NCBI GenBank assembly: GCA_018821365.1
Contig: JAHJML010000095.1
Location: 1-33,939 of the forward strand
DNA length: 33,939 bases
DNA from: Actinomycetota bacterium
GTDB taxonomy: Bacteria; Actinomycetota; Acidimicrobiia; Spongiisociales; UBA11373
Direction: 5' to 3'
Under the pieces are notes generated by a model. It was not told where the DNA came from. It ran no database searches and saw only the letters and a list, made by a program, of their open reading frames with translations. Of this stretch, positions 16,846 to 25,794 are shown in pieces (position 1 is the stretch's first letter; the number at the start of each line of letters is the position of its first letter). A program made the position numbers and the translations under genes.

Positions 16846-18716
16846 CAGAAACCTCCCCTCGTCAAGAACCAGGCGAGCAGTCCGACCGTGCCGATCATGA
16901 CGGCCACCGCATAGGAGCGGACCAGTCCGGTCTGCAGCGGCCGCAGCCACCCCGACACCTTGCCGGTGAGGCGGGCGATCCCGTTGACGGCCCCGTCGAT
17001 GCCCCCGCCGTCGAAGGACTCCGCCGCCCAGGTGGCCGCCGCCCCGCCCCCGCCGGCGAAGGCGGCGGCGTAGGCGTCATCCACGTAGTAGCCCCGGTTG
17101 AGCAGCTTCCAGGCGCCGGAGTCCTCGACGTGCATCGTGCCCCGATAGCGCCGGGTGGCCGCGGCGATGCCGACGATGCCGGCGGCCACCGACACGAAGG
17201 CCAGCACCCAGGGGGTCGCCCCACCCGGGAGTTCCGCCAGGCCCACCCCCTCGAAGGCCGGATGGAGGAAGTGCTCGAGCGCCGGCTTCCACGGGGTGTT
17301 GACCAGGCCGCCCACCAGCGCCAGTCCCCCGAGGGCAGTCAGCGGCCCCACCATGGTCCACGGGGACTCGTGAGGGTGGACCCCGTCGTCCCAGCGCGGC
17401 GTCCCGCCGAAGGTCATCCACATCATCCGGGTCATGTAGAAGGCGGTGAGCAGGGCGGTGAGCAGGCCGACCGCCCACAGGATCACCCACGGCCCGCCCC
17501 GCCCGAACACCGAGGCGAGGATCTCGTCCTTCGACCAGAAGCCGGCAAACGGCGGGATGCCCGAGATCGCCAGCCAGGCGACCGTCATCGTCCCCAGCGT
17601 CCACGGCATCGCCCGGCCCAGGCCGCCCATCTTGCGCATGTCCTGTTCGCCGGCCACCCCATGGATGACCGAGCCGGCCCCCAGGAAGAGCAGCGCCTTG
17701 AAGAAGGCGTGCGTCATCAGGTGGAAGATGCCCGCCACATGAGCGGCGGCGCCCACCGCCATGAACATGTAGCCGAGTTGGCTGATGGTCGAGTACGCCA
17801 GCACCCGCTTGATGTCGAACTGGGCCAGGGCGATGGTGGCCGCGAAGAGGGCGGTGACGGCGCCGACGGTGGCCACCACCCCCGCCGAGATCGGGGCCAA
17901 CTGGAACAGCGCCCCGGTGCGGGCCACCATGTAGACGCCGGCGGTCACCATGGTGGCGGCGTGGATGAGGGCAGAGACCGGGGTGGGGCCCTCCATGGCA
18001 TCGGGCAGCCACACGTGCAGCGGCAACTGGGCCGACTTGCCGGCGGCACCCAGCATCAGCATCAAGGTGATGGCGGTCGCCATCCCGGTCCCCAGGGTGG
18101 CCGGGGCGTTCTCGAAGACGGCGTGGAACCCGAAGGTGCCGAAGGCGTTGAAGATCAGCATCAACGCCACCAGGAACCCGACGTCGCCGACCCGGTTGAC
18201 CACGAAGGCCTTCTTGCCGGCGGCCGCCGCGGTGGGCTTCTCGAACCAGAACGAGATCAACAGGTAGGACGACAGTCCCACCAGTTCCCACCCGACGAAC
18301 ATGACCGCGAAGTTGCTGCCGAGCACCAGCATCAGCATCGAGAAGATGAACAGGTTGAGGTAGGCAAAGAAGCGCCCGTAGCGCTCGTCGCCGTGCATGT
18401 AGCCGATCGAGTAGGCGTGGATCAGCGCCCCCACCCCGGTCACCACCAGGGTCATCAGCACCGAGAGCGGATCCCACAGGAACGACGCCTGCACCCCGAG
18501 GGCCGGCAGCCAGTCGAACCAGGTGACCGTCTCGGGCACGGCGGTGCCGGAGAACACGTCGACGGCGGCGATCAGCGCCAGCACGAAGGCCACGGCAACG
18601 GTGGCGGTGGCCACCACCCCCGGCCACGGCTCCGGCACCCGCTTGCCGAAGGCGAGCAACCCGACGAACCCCGCCAGGGGGAGGAGCAATGCGAGGGAGA
18701 TGAGCACCGCCACCAT
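16845..18716 (-). CDS. nuoL: NADH-quinone oxidoreductase subunit L
   Basis: A 623-residue subunit, the distal antiporter-like module, about the normal length for NuoL. It carries MFVGWELVGLSSYLLISFWF (helix-5 Glu), AAGKSAQLPLHVWLPDAMEG (helix-7 Lys) and FDIKRVLAYSTISQLGYMF. The C-terminal ~130 residues hold the region expected for the long lateral helix and the final membrane anchor (YYVDDAYAAAFAG onward). The start is ATG at 18714-18716 within the nuoK stop (TGATG). Confidence 0.96.
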
Positions 18717-19021
18717 CACCCCTTCAACTCGGCCAACTCGTCGACGGAGGCGGTCGCCCGCCGCCGGAACACGGTCACGATGATCGCCAGGCCCACCACC
18801 ACCTCGGCGGCGGCCACCACCATCACGAACAGCACCGACACCTGGCCGTCGAGCAGGTTCAACTGGCGGCCCGCCGCCACGAAGGTCAGGTTGACGGCAT
18901 TGAGCATCAACTCCACCGACATGAACATCACCAGGGCATTGCGGCGCAGCAGCACCCCGGCGGCGCCGATGACGAATAGCACCGCCGCCAGCGCCATGTA
19001 CCAACCGGGGGTGACGGTCAT
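18716..19021 (-). CDS. nuoK: NADH-quinone oxidoreductase subunit K
   Basis: A 101-residue three-helix subunit, exactly the usual length. The two membrane-embedded glutamates of the proton path are visible, in [15 protein letters not shown] (Glu37) and [11 protein letters not shown] (near Glu73). The ATG at 19019-19021 overlaps the nuoJ stop (ATGA). It is the homologue of mitochondrial ND4L. Confidence 0.96.
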   Translation of the reverse strand: MTVTPGWYMALAAVLFVIGAAGVLLRRNALVMFMSVELMLNAVNLTFVAAGRQLNLLDGQVSVLFVMVVAAAEVVVGLAIIVTVFRRRATASVDELAELKG

Positions 19022-19539
19022 GACCCCCCCTCCTCGTCGTCGCCCCCGAAGAAGGCGAGGGCGATGGTCCCGGCGGCGGCGATGATCAGCAGCAGTGCCG
19101 TCACCTCGAAGGGCAGCACCCAGTCTCCGAACAGGCTCTCGCCGATCGCCTCGATGGTGCCGTTGACCGGTTCGGTGGGCGACACGGTCCCGGTGGTCCA
19201 CGCCCGGGCGCCGGCCACCAGCACCCCACCGGCGAACAGGCCCAGCAGGATCAGGGTGAGCGGCCGTTGGAAGGGGATGTCCTCCGATCGATCTTCGTCC
19301 TTGTCGACCCCGATCAGCATGATGACGAACAGGAACAGCGTCATCACCGCTCCGGCGTAGACGATCACCTGCACCACGGCCACGAAGTGGCCGGCGTTGG
19401 AGACGTAGAAGACCGCCAGCGAGAACATCGTCAGCATCAGGCCGAGCGCCGAGTAGACGGGGTTGCGGGCCCACACCATCGAGATCGCCCCGCCGAGGGC
19501 GGTGATGGCGAAGACGACGAAGAGGACGGTCTCGACCAT
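19018..19539 (-). CDS. nuoJ: NADH-quinone oxidoreductase subunit J
   Basis: A 173-residue membrane subunit (ND6 homologue). Conserved helix 3, with the pi-bulge region, is [20 protein letters not shown]. Five hydrophobic helices are present, and the C-terminus is acidic (GGDDEEGGS). The start is ATG at 19537-19539 within the nuoI stop (TGATG). The upstream in-frame extension is Arg/Gly-rich shadow sequence of nuoI. Confidence 0.95.
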   Translation of the reverse strand: MVETVLFVVFAITALGGAISMVWARNPVYSALGLMLTMFSLAVFYVSNAGHFVAVVQVIVYAGAVMTLFLFVIMLIGVDKDEDRSEDIPFQRPLTLILLGLFAGGVLVAGARAWTTGTVSPTEPVNGTIEAIGESLFGDWVLPFEVTALLLIIAAAGTIALAFFGGDDEEGGS

Positions 19540-20168
19540 CAGTCGCTCTCCTCCTCGCCCTCGGGATGCTCCGACTGGCCCCGTTCCGGGGGGCGATGGC
19601 CGGCCCCGGCGGTCGGGGTCCACCCCCGCACCCCCTCATAGGCCGCCCGGCCCGAGGAAGCGGTGGCCCGCATCCATCCGTCGGCCTGCCGCAGTTCGTC
19701 GAGGTCGATCAGCTTGGAGGCGGGCTGCGGGTGGGGGACCTCGCCCTCGGGGCTCATCAGCAACTCGCCCCTGGTGTAGATGGCGTCGGCCCGGTTGGAT
19801 ACCGACATCTCGAACAGGTGGGTCATCGTGATCGCCTCGGTGGGGCACGCCTCGACGCACATGGCGCAGAAGATGCAGCGGAGCATGTTGATCTCGTAGA
19901 TGAACCCGTAGCGCTCGCCGGGACTGACCGGAGCGTCGGCGGGGTTGTCCTTGCCGCGCACGTAGATGCAGCGGGCCGGGCAGATCCCGGCGCACAACTC
20001 GCACCCGATGCACTTCTCCATGCCGTCGGGGTAGCGGTTGAGGACGTGGCGCCCGTGGAAGCGCTGCGGCTTGACCCGCTTGTGCTTGGGGTAGGTGATG
20101 GTGACCCGTTTGCGGAACATCTGCTTGAGGGTCACCCCGAAGCCGGCGATCGGTGCGAACAGGCCCAT
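19539..20168 (-). CDS. nuoI: NADH-quinone oxidoreductase subunit I
   Basis: A 209-residue ferredoxin-like subunit holding clusters N6a and N6b. The two 4Fe-4S motifs are [15 protein letters not shown] and [16 protein letters not shown] membrane-associating N-terminus ([18 protein letters not shown]) precedes them. The ~60 residues after the core are low-complexity, Gly/Glu-rich (ending HPEGEEESD), longer than in E. coli NuoI. The ATG at 20166-20168 is preceded by a GGAG; it is the only nuo start, apart from nuoA and nuoE, that does not overlap the previous gene. Confidence 0.96.
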   Translation of the reverse strand: MGLFAPIAGFGVTLKQMFRKRVTITYPKHKRVKPQRFHGRHVLNRYPDGMEKCIGCELCAGICPARCIYVRGKDNPADAPVSPGERYGFIYEINMLRCIFCAMCVEACPTEAITMTHLFEMSVSNRADAIYTRGELLMSPEGEVPHPQPASKLIDLDELRQADGWMRATASSGRAAYEGVRGWTPTAGAGHRPPERGQSEHPEGEEESD

Positions 20169-20257
20169 CAGTGCATCTCCATCAGTGATGGGTCGTTGGG
20201 ATGGCGCCCGCGTATCTCCGAGCACTCGGCGTTCCCGGCAAGGACGCACAACGAAGG

Positions 20258-20319
20258 CGCATCCATGGATGCGTCAAGGCGGAGGACGCCGCAGGGGGCG
20301 TCGAGAGCCGGAGAGGCTC
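20258..20319. repeat. Hairpin cluster between nuoH and nuoI
   Basis: The 175-nt gap between nuoH and nuoI holds three adjacent inverted repeats: a 16-nt perfect palindrome CGCATCCATGGATGCG (20258-20273), a 6-bp hairpin GACGCC/GGCGTC (20285-20302) and a 5-bp hairpin GAGCC/GGCTC (20305-20319). No gene is seen. This looks like a REP/BIME-type palindromic element or an RNA processing/stability site. It may be dispersed in the genome, but this window has no second copy that I can see. Confidence 0.5.
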
Positions 20320-20343
20320 GGCGATCATCTCGGCGACCCGCCA

Positions 20344-21483
20344 CTAGGACCACGGCACACCCCATGCCTTCCAGGCCGTCACCACGGTGAACAGCACCAG
20401 CCAGGCGATGCTGGCCGGGATCAGCCGCTTCCAGCCAAGGTCCATCAACTGGTCGTAGCGGAGCCGCGGCAGCGTCGCCCGCAGCCAGATGAACCCGAAC
20501 AGCAGCACGAAGGTCTTGAGCATGAACCAGAAGATCGGCATCAGCGCCGGCAGGAACCCCGGCAGGACTCCGGGGAAGGTCGGGCCGAGCCATCCCCCGA
20601 AGAAGAGGGTCACCGCGATCGCCGACAGGTTGAACATGTTGATGTACTCGGCGAGGAAGAACAGGGCGAAGCGGATGCCGGAGTACTCGGTGTGGAAGCC
20701 GCCGACGATCTCGGTCTCGGCCTCCACCAGGTCGAAGGGCGCCCGGTTGGCCTCGGCGACCGCCGCGATCATGAAGATGATGAACGAGGGGATCAGCCAG
20801 AAGACGAACCACCCGGGGACTCCGACCACCGTGTCCCCGATCGTGAAGAGGTCGCGGAACGATCCGCTCTGCAGTTCGACGATCTTGGACAGCGACATCG
20901 TCCCCATGCCGATCGATCCGGCGCCGATCTGGTGGCTGGCGAACAGCACCACCGGCACCAGCGACAGGCCCATGGCGGCCTCGTAGGAGATCATCTGGGC
21001 GGTGGCCCGCACCCCGCCGAGCAGCGGGTACTTGGACCCCGAGGACCACCCGGCCAGCACGATGGCGTACACCGCCAGCGACGACATCGCCAGGATGTAG
21101 AGCACCCCGACGTTGAGGTCCATCCCCTGCATGGTCACCTCGGTGCCCCCGATGGTGATCGGGCCGCGGATCGGGATCACCAGGAAGATGAGGAAGGCCG
21201 GCACCATCGCCAGCACCGGGGCGGCCAGGTACACGCCGAGTTCCACCTTGGCGGGGATGACCGACTCCTTGATGAACAGTTTGAGGCCGTCGGCCACGGT
21301 CTGCAGCACCCCGAAGGGGCCGGCCCGCATCGGGCCGAGACGATTCTGCATGTCGGCGACCAGTTTTCGCTCTATCCACACCAGCAGCAGCACCACCACC
21401 AGCAGGAAGACGAAGACGAACACCACCTTGATGACCGCCGACCAGAACAGGGAGGCGAAGAGGCGCTCGAGGAAGCCGGTCAC
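20344..21483 (-). CDS. nuoH: NADH-quinone oxidoreductase subunit H
   Basis: A 379-residue membrane subunit (ND1 homologue) that forms the quinone channel with NuoB and NuoD. Conserved stretches: LLVWIERKLVADMQNRLGPMRAG after the first helix, AEANRAPFDL and EAETEIVGGFHTEYSGIRFA in the quinone-site loops, and RATLPRLRYDQLMDLGWK near the end. The start is GTG (complement 21481-21483), overlapping the nuoG stop by four bases (GTGA). The next gene, nuoI, follows only after a 175-nt gap. Confidence 0.96.
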   Translation of the reverse strand: MTGFLERLFASLFWSAVIKVVFVFVFLLVVVLLLVWIERKLVADMQNRLGPMRAGPFGVLQTVADGLKLFIKESVIPAKVELGVYLAAPVLAMVPAFLIFLVIPIRGPITIGGTEVTMQGMDLNVGVLYILAMSSLAVYAIVLAGWSSGSKYPLLGGVRATAQMISYEAAMGLSLVPVVLFASHQIGAGSIGMGTMSLSKIVELQSGSFRDLFTIGDTVVGVPGWFVFWLIPSFIIFMIAAVAEANRAPFDLVEAETEIVGGFHTEYSGIRFALFFLAEYINMFNLSAIAVTLFFGGWLGPTFPGVLPGFLPALMPIFWFMLKTFVLLFGFIWLRATLPRLRYDQLMDLGWKRLIPASIAWLVLFTVVTAWKAWGVPWS

Positions 21484-23870
21484 GACACCGCCTCCATGGT
21501 GATCTCGAGGCCCGCGCCGATCGAGGCCCCGCAGTGGAGCGGCAGGTACACGGTTCCCGCCACCAGCGACGGGTCGAACACGGTGGGCAACTCGACCGAT
21601 CCGCCGCTGCCGGTGACGCGGACGGTCGCCCCGGCCGGGATTCCGAAGCGGGTGGCGTCCTCGGGATGGACGTGGGCGGCCGCCGGGCGGGCCAGTTTGG
21701 CGAGGGATGGGCCGGCCTGGGTGAGGGTTCCCTGGTCGTAGAGGACCCTGGCCAGGTGGAGCACCAGGTTGCGGCCGACCGGAGGCGGGGCATGGTCCTC
21801 GGGGGCATGGACCAGCGGCTGCGACCCGGCCGGCCCGGGCGCCACGATCCCCCGCCGCCCCTCCCCCCAGGAGAGCGCCTCCCAGGTGATGCCGGCGTAG
21901 GCGGGCGCGGTGGCCGCCATCTCTGCCGCGAGGGCCTCCGCCGAGGCGGCCCCGATCGAGCCGCCCATCCGGCGGGCGATGTCCTCCAGGATCTCGTGGG
22001 TGGGGCGGGCGCCGGCTGGGCCGGGGAGGAGGCGGTTGACCTTCTGCACCCGGCCTTCGAGGTTGGTGACGGTGCCCTCGACCTCGGCGAAGCCGAGGGC
22101 GGGGAGCACCACGTCGGCCATGGCCGCCGACTCGTCGAGGAACAGGCCGATCGCCACCGTGAACGAGGCGGCCTCGAGGGCGGCGGCGGCCCGGGCCGGT
22201 TCGAGGTAGTCGGCCACCGGGTCGGCCCCCAGCAGCACCAGGCCCGCCACCTCCCCGGCGATGAGCCCCTCGATGATGCCGGCGGCGTCCCGGCCCCCGG
22301 TGCCGGCCGGAGCCGCCACCCGGCCCGGCAGCAGGCCGGGGTCGAGTCCCATGTCGGCGGCCCCGTAGACGTTGCTGCGCCGGGTCACCGGCAGCAGGGT
22401 GGCGCCGGGGAGGCCGGCGGCGAAGGCGAGCACCGCTTCGGCAAGCCGGGGGTCGTCACCGGCGCCGGGCCTGCCGACGATCGCCACCACCGGGCCTTCG
22501 CCCAATGCCCGGCGGGCCTCGGCGAGGTCCCCGGAGCCGTCGGCGAGGCGTCGCAGCAGTTCGGTGCCGGCCCCGGGGCGGTAGCGGATCGTGTGGGCGG
22601 CGACCGGGTCGAGGCCGGTCTCCCGGGGATGCACCACGATGAGCCTGGCGCCGAGTTCGGTGGCGGCCCGCCGCACCCGCAGGTAGAGGACGGGCAGTTC
22701 TTCCTTCAAGTCGGGCGCCCACACCAGCACGGTGCGGGCCCGCTCCAGGTCGTCGATGGTTCCCCGGGCGGTGATGCCCGCCAGCAGGCGGGCATCGAGT
22801 CCGTCGCCCAGTTGGGCATCGAGGTTGTTGGTGCCCAGGGTCTCCCGGAGGAACTTCCCAAAGGCGAACGCCTCCTCGTTGGTGCCGCGGGCTCCACCGA
22901 GCCCGGCGACAACGTCGGGCCCTCCGGCGGCCAGCGCCCCGAGCCGCTCGGCGACCAGGTCGAGGGCATCGGACCAGGCGGCCTCCTGCAACACGCCGTC
23001 GGCGTTGCGGATCAGCGGGGCCGCCAGCCGCTGCGGGCTGCCGAGGTACTCGAAGCCGAAGCGGCCCTTGTCGCAGAGCCAGCCCTGGTTGGTGGGGCCG
23101 TTGTCGACTCCCATGAAGCGGAGCACCTGGTTGCGGCTCGACTGCACCGAGATGCGGCACCCGACCGAGCAGTGCGGGCAGGTGCTCTCGACCGCCTCGA
23201 GGTCCCAGGGGCGGGCCCGGAACCGGTAGGGGGTGGCGGTGAGGGCGCCGACCGGGCAGATCTGCACGGTGTTGCCCGAGAAGTACGAGGCAAACGGCTC
23301 GTCGGGGAAGGTGTTCACCTCGACGGCGTTGCCGCGGCCCTTGAACTCGATGAGCGGGTCCCCGGAGATCTCATCGGAGAAGCGGGTGCAGCGGGCGCAC
23401 AGGATGCAGCGCTCCCGGTCGAGCAGCACCAGGTCGGAGATCGGGATCGGCTTGGGGTAGTGGCGCTTCTCCTCGACCATCCGGCTCTCGCCGGGGCCGC
23501 ACGCCATCGTCTGGTCCTGCAGCGGGCACTCGCCGCCCCGGTCGCACACCGGGCAGTCGAGGGGGTGGTTGAGCAGCAGGAACTCGAGCACGCCTTCCTG
23601 GGCCTTCTTGACCGTATCGCTCTCGGTGTGGACCGCCATCCCGTCGGCGACCGGTGTCGTGCACGAGGTGGTCAGCAGCATGCCGCGGGGGCCCTCCACC
23701 TCGATCAGGCACATCCGGCACATGCCGACCGGCTTCATCCGGGGGTGGTAGCAGAAGTGGGGGATGTGGACCCCGGCGGCCTTGACGGCCTCGATGAGCA
23801 GCGTCCCGGCGGGGACCTGGGCCGGCTTGCCGTCGACGGTGATCGTCACGAGTGTGGGTTGCTCAGCCAA
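21480..23870 (-). CDS. nuoG: NADH-quinone oxidoreductase subunit G
   Basis: A 796-residue iron-sulfur subunit. In order: a 2Fe-2S ferredoxin domain (CYHPRMKPVGMCRMC), the His/Cys site HPLDCPVCDRGGECPLQD (cluster N5), a 4Fe-4S pair (CILCARC with QICPVGAL) and CPHCSVGC...LCDKG, consistent with an extra N7-type cluster. The C-terminal ~530 residues resemble a molybdopterin oxidoreductase domain and end with a small beta-barrel, as in other actinobacterial NuoG. The most likely start is TTG (complement 23868-23870), with a GGGGGAGG site 8 nt upstream; it overlaps the nuoF stop by 8 bases. A GTG at 23849 is the alternative. Confidence 0.95.
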   Translation of the reverse strand: MAEQPTLVTITVDGKPAQVPAGTLLIEAVKAAGVHIPHFCYHPRMKPVGMCRMCLIEVEGPRGMLLTTSCTTPVADGMAVHTESDTVKKAQEGVLEFLLLNHPLDCPVCDRGGECPLQDQTMACGPGESRMVEEKRHYPKPIPISDLVLLDRERCILCARCTRFSDEISGDPLIEFKGRGNAVEVNTFPDEPFASYFSGNTVQICPVGALTATPYRFRARPWDLEAVESTCPHCSVGCRISVQSSRNQVLRFMGVDNGPTNQGWLCDKGRFGFEYLGSPQRLAAPLIRNADGVLQEAAWSDALDLVAERLGALAAGGPDVVAGLGGARGTNEEAFAFGKFLRETLGTNNLDAQLGDGLDARLLAGITARGTIDDLERARTVLVWAPDLKEELPVLYLRVRRAATELGARLIVVHPRETGLDPVAAHTIRYRPGAGTELLRRLADGSGDLAEARRALGEGPVVAIVGRPGAGDDPRLAEAVLAFAAGLPGATLLPVTRRSNVYGAADMGLDPGLLPGRVAAPAGTGGRDAAGIIEGLIAGEVAGLVLLGADPVADYLEPARAAAALEAASFTVAIGLFLDESAAMADVVLPALGFAEVEGTVTNLEGRVQKVNRLLPGPAGARPTHEILEDIARRMGGSIGAASAEALAAEMAATAPAYAGITWEALSWGEGRRGIVAPGPAGSQPLVHAPEDHAPPPVGRNLVLHLARVLYDQGTLTQAGPSLAKLARPAAAHVHPEDATRFGIPAGATVRVTGSGGSVELPTVFDPSLVAGTVYLPLHCGASIGAGLEITMEAVS

Positions 23871-25149
23871 GCGGGCAGCCTCCCCCGTGCACGTGGGCGG
23901 CGACTTCGTCCTTGAAGTAGGTGGCAATCGAGGTGATCGGCGACACGGCCGACGGGCCGAGCGGGCAGATGGTCGTCATCGCAGGGGGCCAGGCCAGTCC
24001 CGGGCTGATGTTGTCGCTGATGTCGAGCAGCAGGTCGAGGTCGATGTCCCGCCCCGCCCCCGCCTCGATCCTGGTGAGCACCTGCTGCAGCCAGGTGGCG
24101 CCTTCCCGGCAGGGGGTGCACTGTCCGCACGACTCGTGGGCGAAGAACCGCACCACCCGGAGGGCGGCCTTGACCATGCAGGTGGTCTCGTCCATCACCA
24201 CCACCGCCCCCGACCCGAGCATCGATCGGTTCTTGGCGACGTCGTCGATGGTCAGCGGTGTGTCGAGGTGCTCCTCGACGAACCAGGGAGCCGAGGCCCC
24301 GCCGGGGATCCAGGCCTTGAGGGCGTTGCCGTGGCGGATCCCTCCGCCGTACCCGTAGATGAAGTCGCGCCAGGTCATCCCCATGACGACCTCGTAGTTG
24401 CCGGGTTGGTTGACGTGGCCCGACAGCGAGAACATCCTGGTGCCGCGCGACCCCTCGGGGCCGATGGCGTCGTAGGCGGCCCCGCCGTTGCCGACGATCC
24501 AGGGGATGTTGCTGATGGTCTCGACGTTGTTGACGATGGTCGGCTTGGCGTAGAGGCCCTCGACGGCGGGGAAGGGCGGCTTGATACGAGGCTCGCCGCG
24601 GCGGCCCTCCAGGCTGTTGAGCAGCGCCGTCTCCTCGCCGCAGATGTAGGCCCCGGCGCCGAGGTGGACGGTCACCTCGAGGTCGAACCCGGACCCGAGG
24701 ATGTCCCTACCCAGGTAGCCGGCCCCGTAGGCCTCCTCGACGGCCCGCTGCACCCGGCGGGCGGGCCGGGGATACTCGCCGCGGATGTAGATGAAGGCGT
24801 GATGCACGCCGAGGGCGTAGGCGGAGAGGATGATGCCCTCGATCAACTGGTGCGGGTCGCGTTCCAGCAACTGCCGATCCTTGAAGGTGCCCGGTTCGGA
24901 CTCGTCTCCGTTGATCACCAGGTAGCGGGGTCGGGAGGGGGCCAGGAAGCCCCACTTGACCCCGCACGGGAAGTTGGCGCCGCCCCGTCCCCGCAGATTG
25001 GAGGCCTTGACCTCGGCCACGATCGCGTCGGGTTGCATCCCGGCCAGCGCGGTCCGCAGCACCGCGTATCCCCCGGTGTCCTCGTAGCGGCCGAGGGTGT
25101 GGCTGTCGGAGGGGTGGGCCTCCATCCGGGTGGTGAGGATCTGGGTCAT
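23863..25149 (-). CDS. nuoF: NADH-quinone oxidoreductase subunit F
   Basis: A 428-residue NADH-binding flavoprotein, the entry point for electrons. The NADH/FMN site is LRGRGGANFPCGVKWGF. The glycine-rich segment GAGAYICGEETALLNSLEG is conserved. Cluster N3 ligands are ESCGQCTPCREG plus the Cys of TTICPLG. The start is ATG at 25147-25149, overlapping the nuoE stop (ATGA). Its presence with NuoE and NuoG shows the complex is the full NADH-using 14-subunit form. Confidence 0.96.
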   Translation of the reverse strand: MTQILTTRMEAHPSDSHTLGRYEDTGGYAVLRTALAGMQPDAIVAEVKASNLRGRGGANFPCGVKWGFLAPSRPRYLVINGDESEPGTFKDRQLLERDPHQLIEGIILSAYALGVHHAFIYIRGEYPRPARRVQRAVEEAYGAGYLGRDILGSGFDLEVTVHLGAGAYICGEETALLNSLEGRRGEPRIKPPFPAVEGLYAKPTIVNNVETISNIPWIVGNGGAAYDAIGPEGSRGTRMFSLSGHVNQPGNYEVVMGMTWRDFIYGYGGGIRHGNALKAWIPGGASAPWFVEEHLDTPLTIDDVAKNRSMLGSGAVVVMDETTCMVKAALRVVRFFAHESCGQCTPCREGATWLQQVLTRIEAGAGRDIDLDLLLDISDNISPGLAWPPAMTTICPLGPSAVSPITSIATYFKDEVAAHVHGGGCPLG

Positions 25150-25760
25150 GACCCCTCCCCGGCGGTGCCCAGCGGGCCGAAGGCGGGCACCGCCCCGGTG
25201 GCGCCGCCGGCTTCGACAGGGCCCCAGTCGAAGGATCGACGCCCGCCGAAGCGCTCCTGGAGGTCGTCGCCCCGCACCACCGCCGGCCGGTTCTCCGCCA
25301 GCCAGCGGCACAGGGCCCGGCCATGGTCGGGGGTGACCCCCTCGATCAGTTCGTAGTTCACCTGCAGTGCGGGCGCCCCGCCGCAGGCGCCGATGCACTC
25401 GCCATGCTCGACACTGAACAACCCGTCCTCGCCGGTCTCCCCGTCGGCGACACCGGTCTCGGCGGCGACCGCATCGAGGACGTCGTCGCCGCCGAGCAGC
25501 ATGCAGGAGATGGAGGTGCACACCGACACCAGGTACTCCCCGACCCCGTCCCGCTTGTACATGGTGTAGAAACTCGCCACCCCCTGCACCTGGGCATTCG
25601 ACAACCCGGTCAGTTGGGCCACCCGGCGCATCCCGTCTTCGGAGAGGTAGCCGTCCTCGGCCATGGCCAGGTACAGCAACGGCATCACCGCCGAGCGCTT
25701 CTCCGGGTAGCGCCCCACGATGGCGGCGGCCCGATCCTCGGTGCGGCGGTCCCAGGTCAT
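25146..25760 (-). CDS. nuoE: NADH-quinone oxidoreductase subunit E
   Basis: A 204-residue thioredoxin-like 2Fe-2S subunit (cluster N1a). The four ligands are visible as VCTSISC (C-x4-C) and ECIGACGGAP (C-x3-C). The N-terminal helical part has SNAQVQGVASFYTMY, the standard signature. The last ~35 residues are a Gly/Ala-rich tail. The ATG at 25758-25760 (MTWDRRTED) lies 34 nt after the nuoD stop, one of only two real gaps in the operon. Confidence 0.95.
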   Translation of the reverse strand: MTWDRRTEDRAAAIVGRYPEKRSAVMPLLYLAMAEDGYLSEDGMRRVAQLTGLSNAQVQGVASFYTMYKRDGVGEYLVSVCTSISCMLLGGDDVLDAVAAETGVADGETGEDGLFSVEHGECIGACGGAPALQVNYELIEGVTPDHGRALCRWLAENRPAVVRGDDLQERFGGRRSFDWGPVEAGGATGAVPAFGPLGTAGEGS

Positions 25761-25794
25761 TGGTGCACCATCCCTCGTGCAGGAGCCGTCGGGG

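Noticed and set aside
17130-19085. 651-codon plus-strand open frame opposite nuoL and nuoK
   Set aside because: Translation is His/Gln/Arg/Gly-rich with no domain; the minus-strand proteins are unmistakable.
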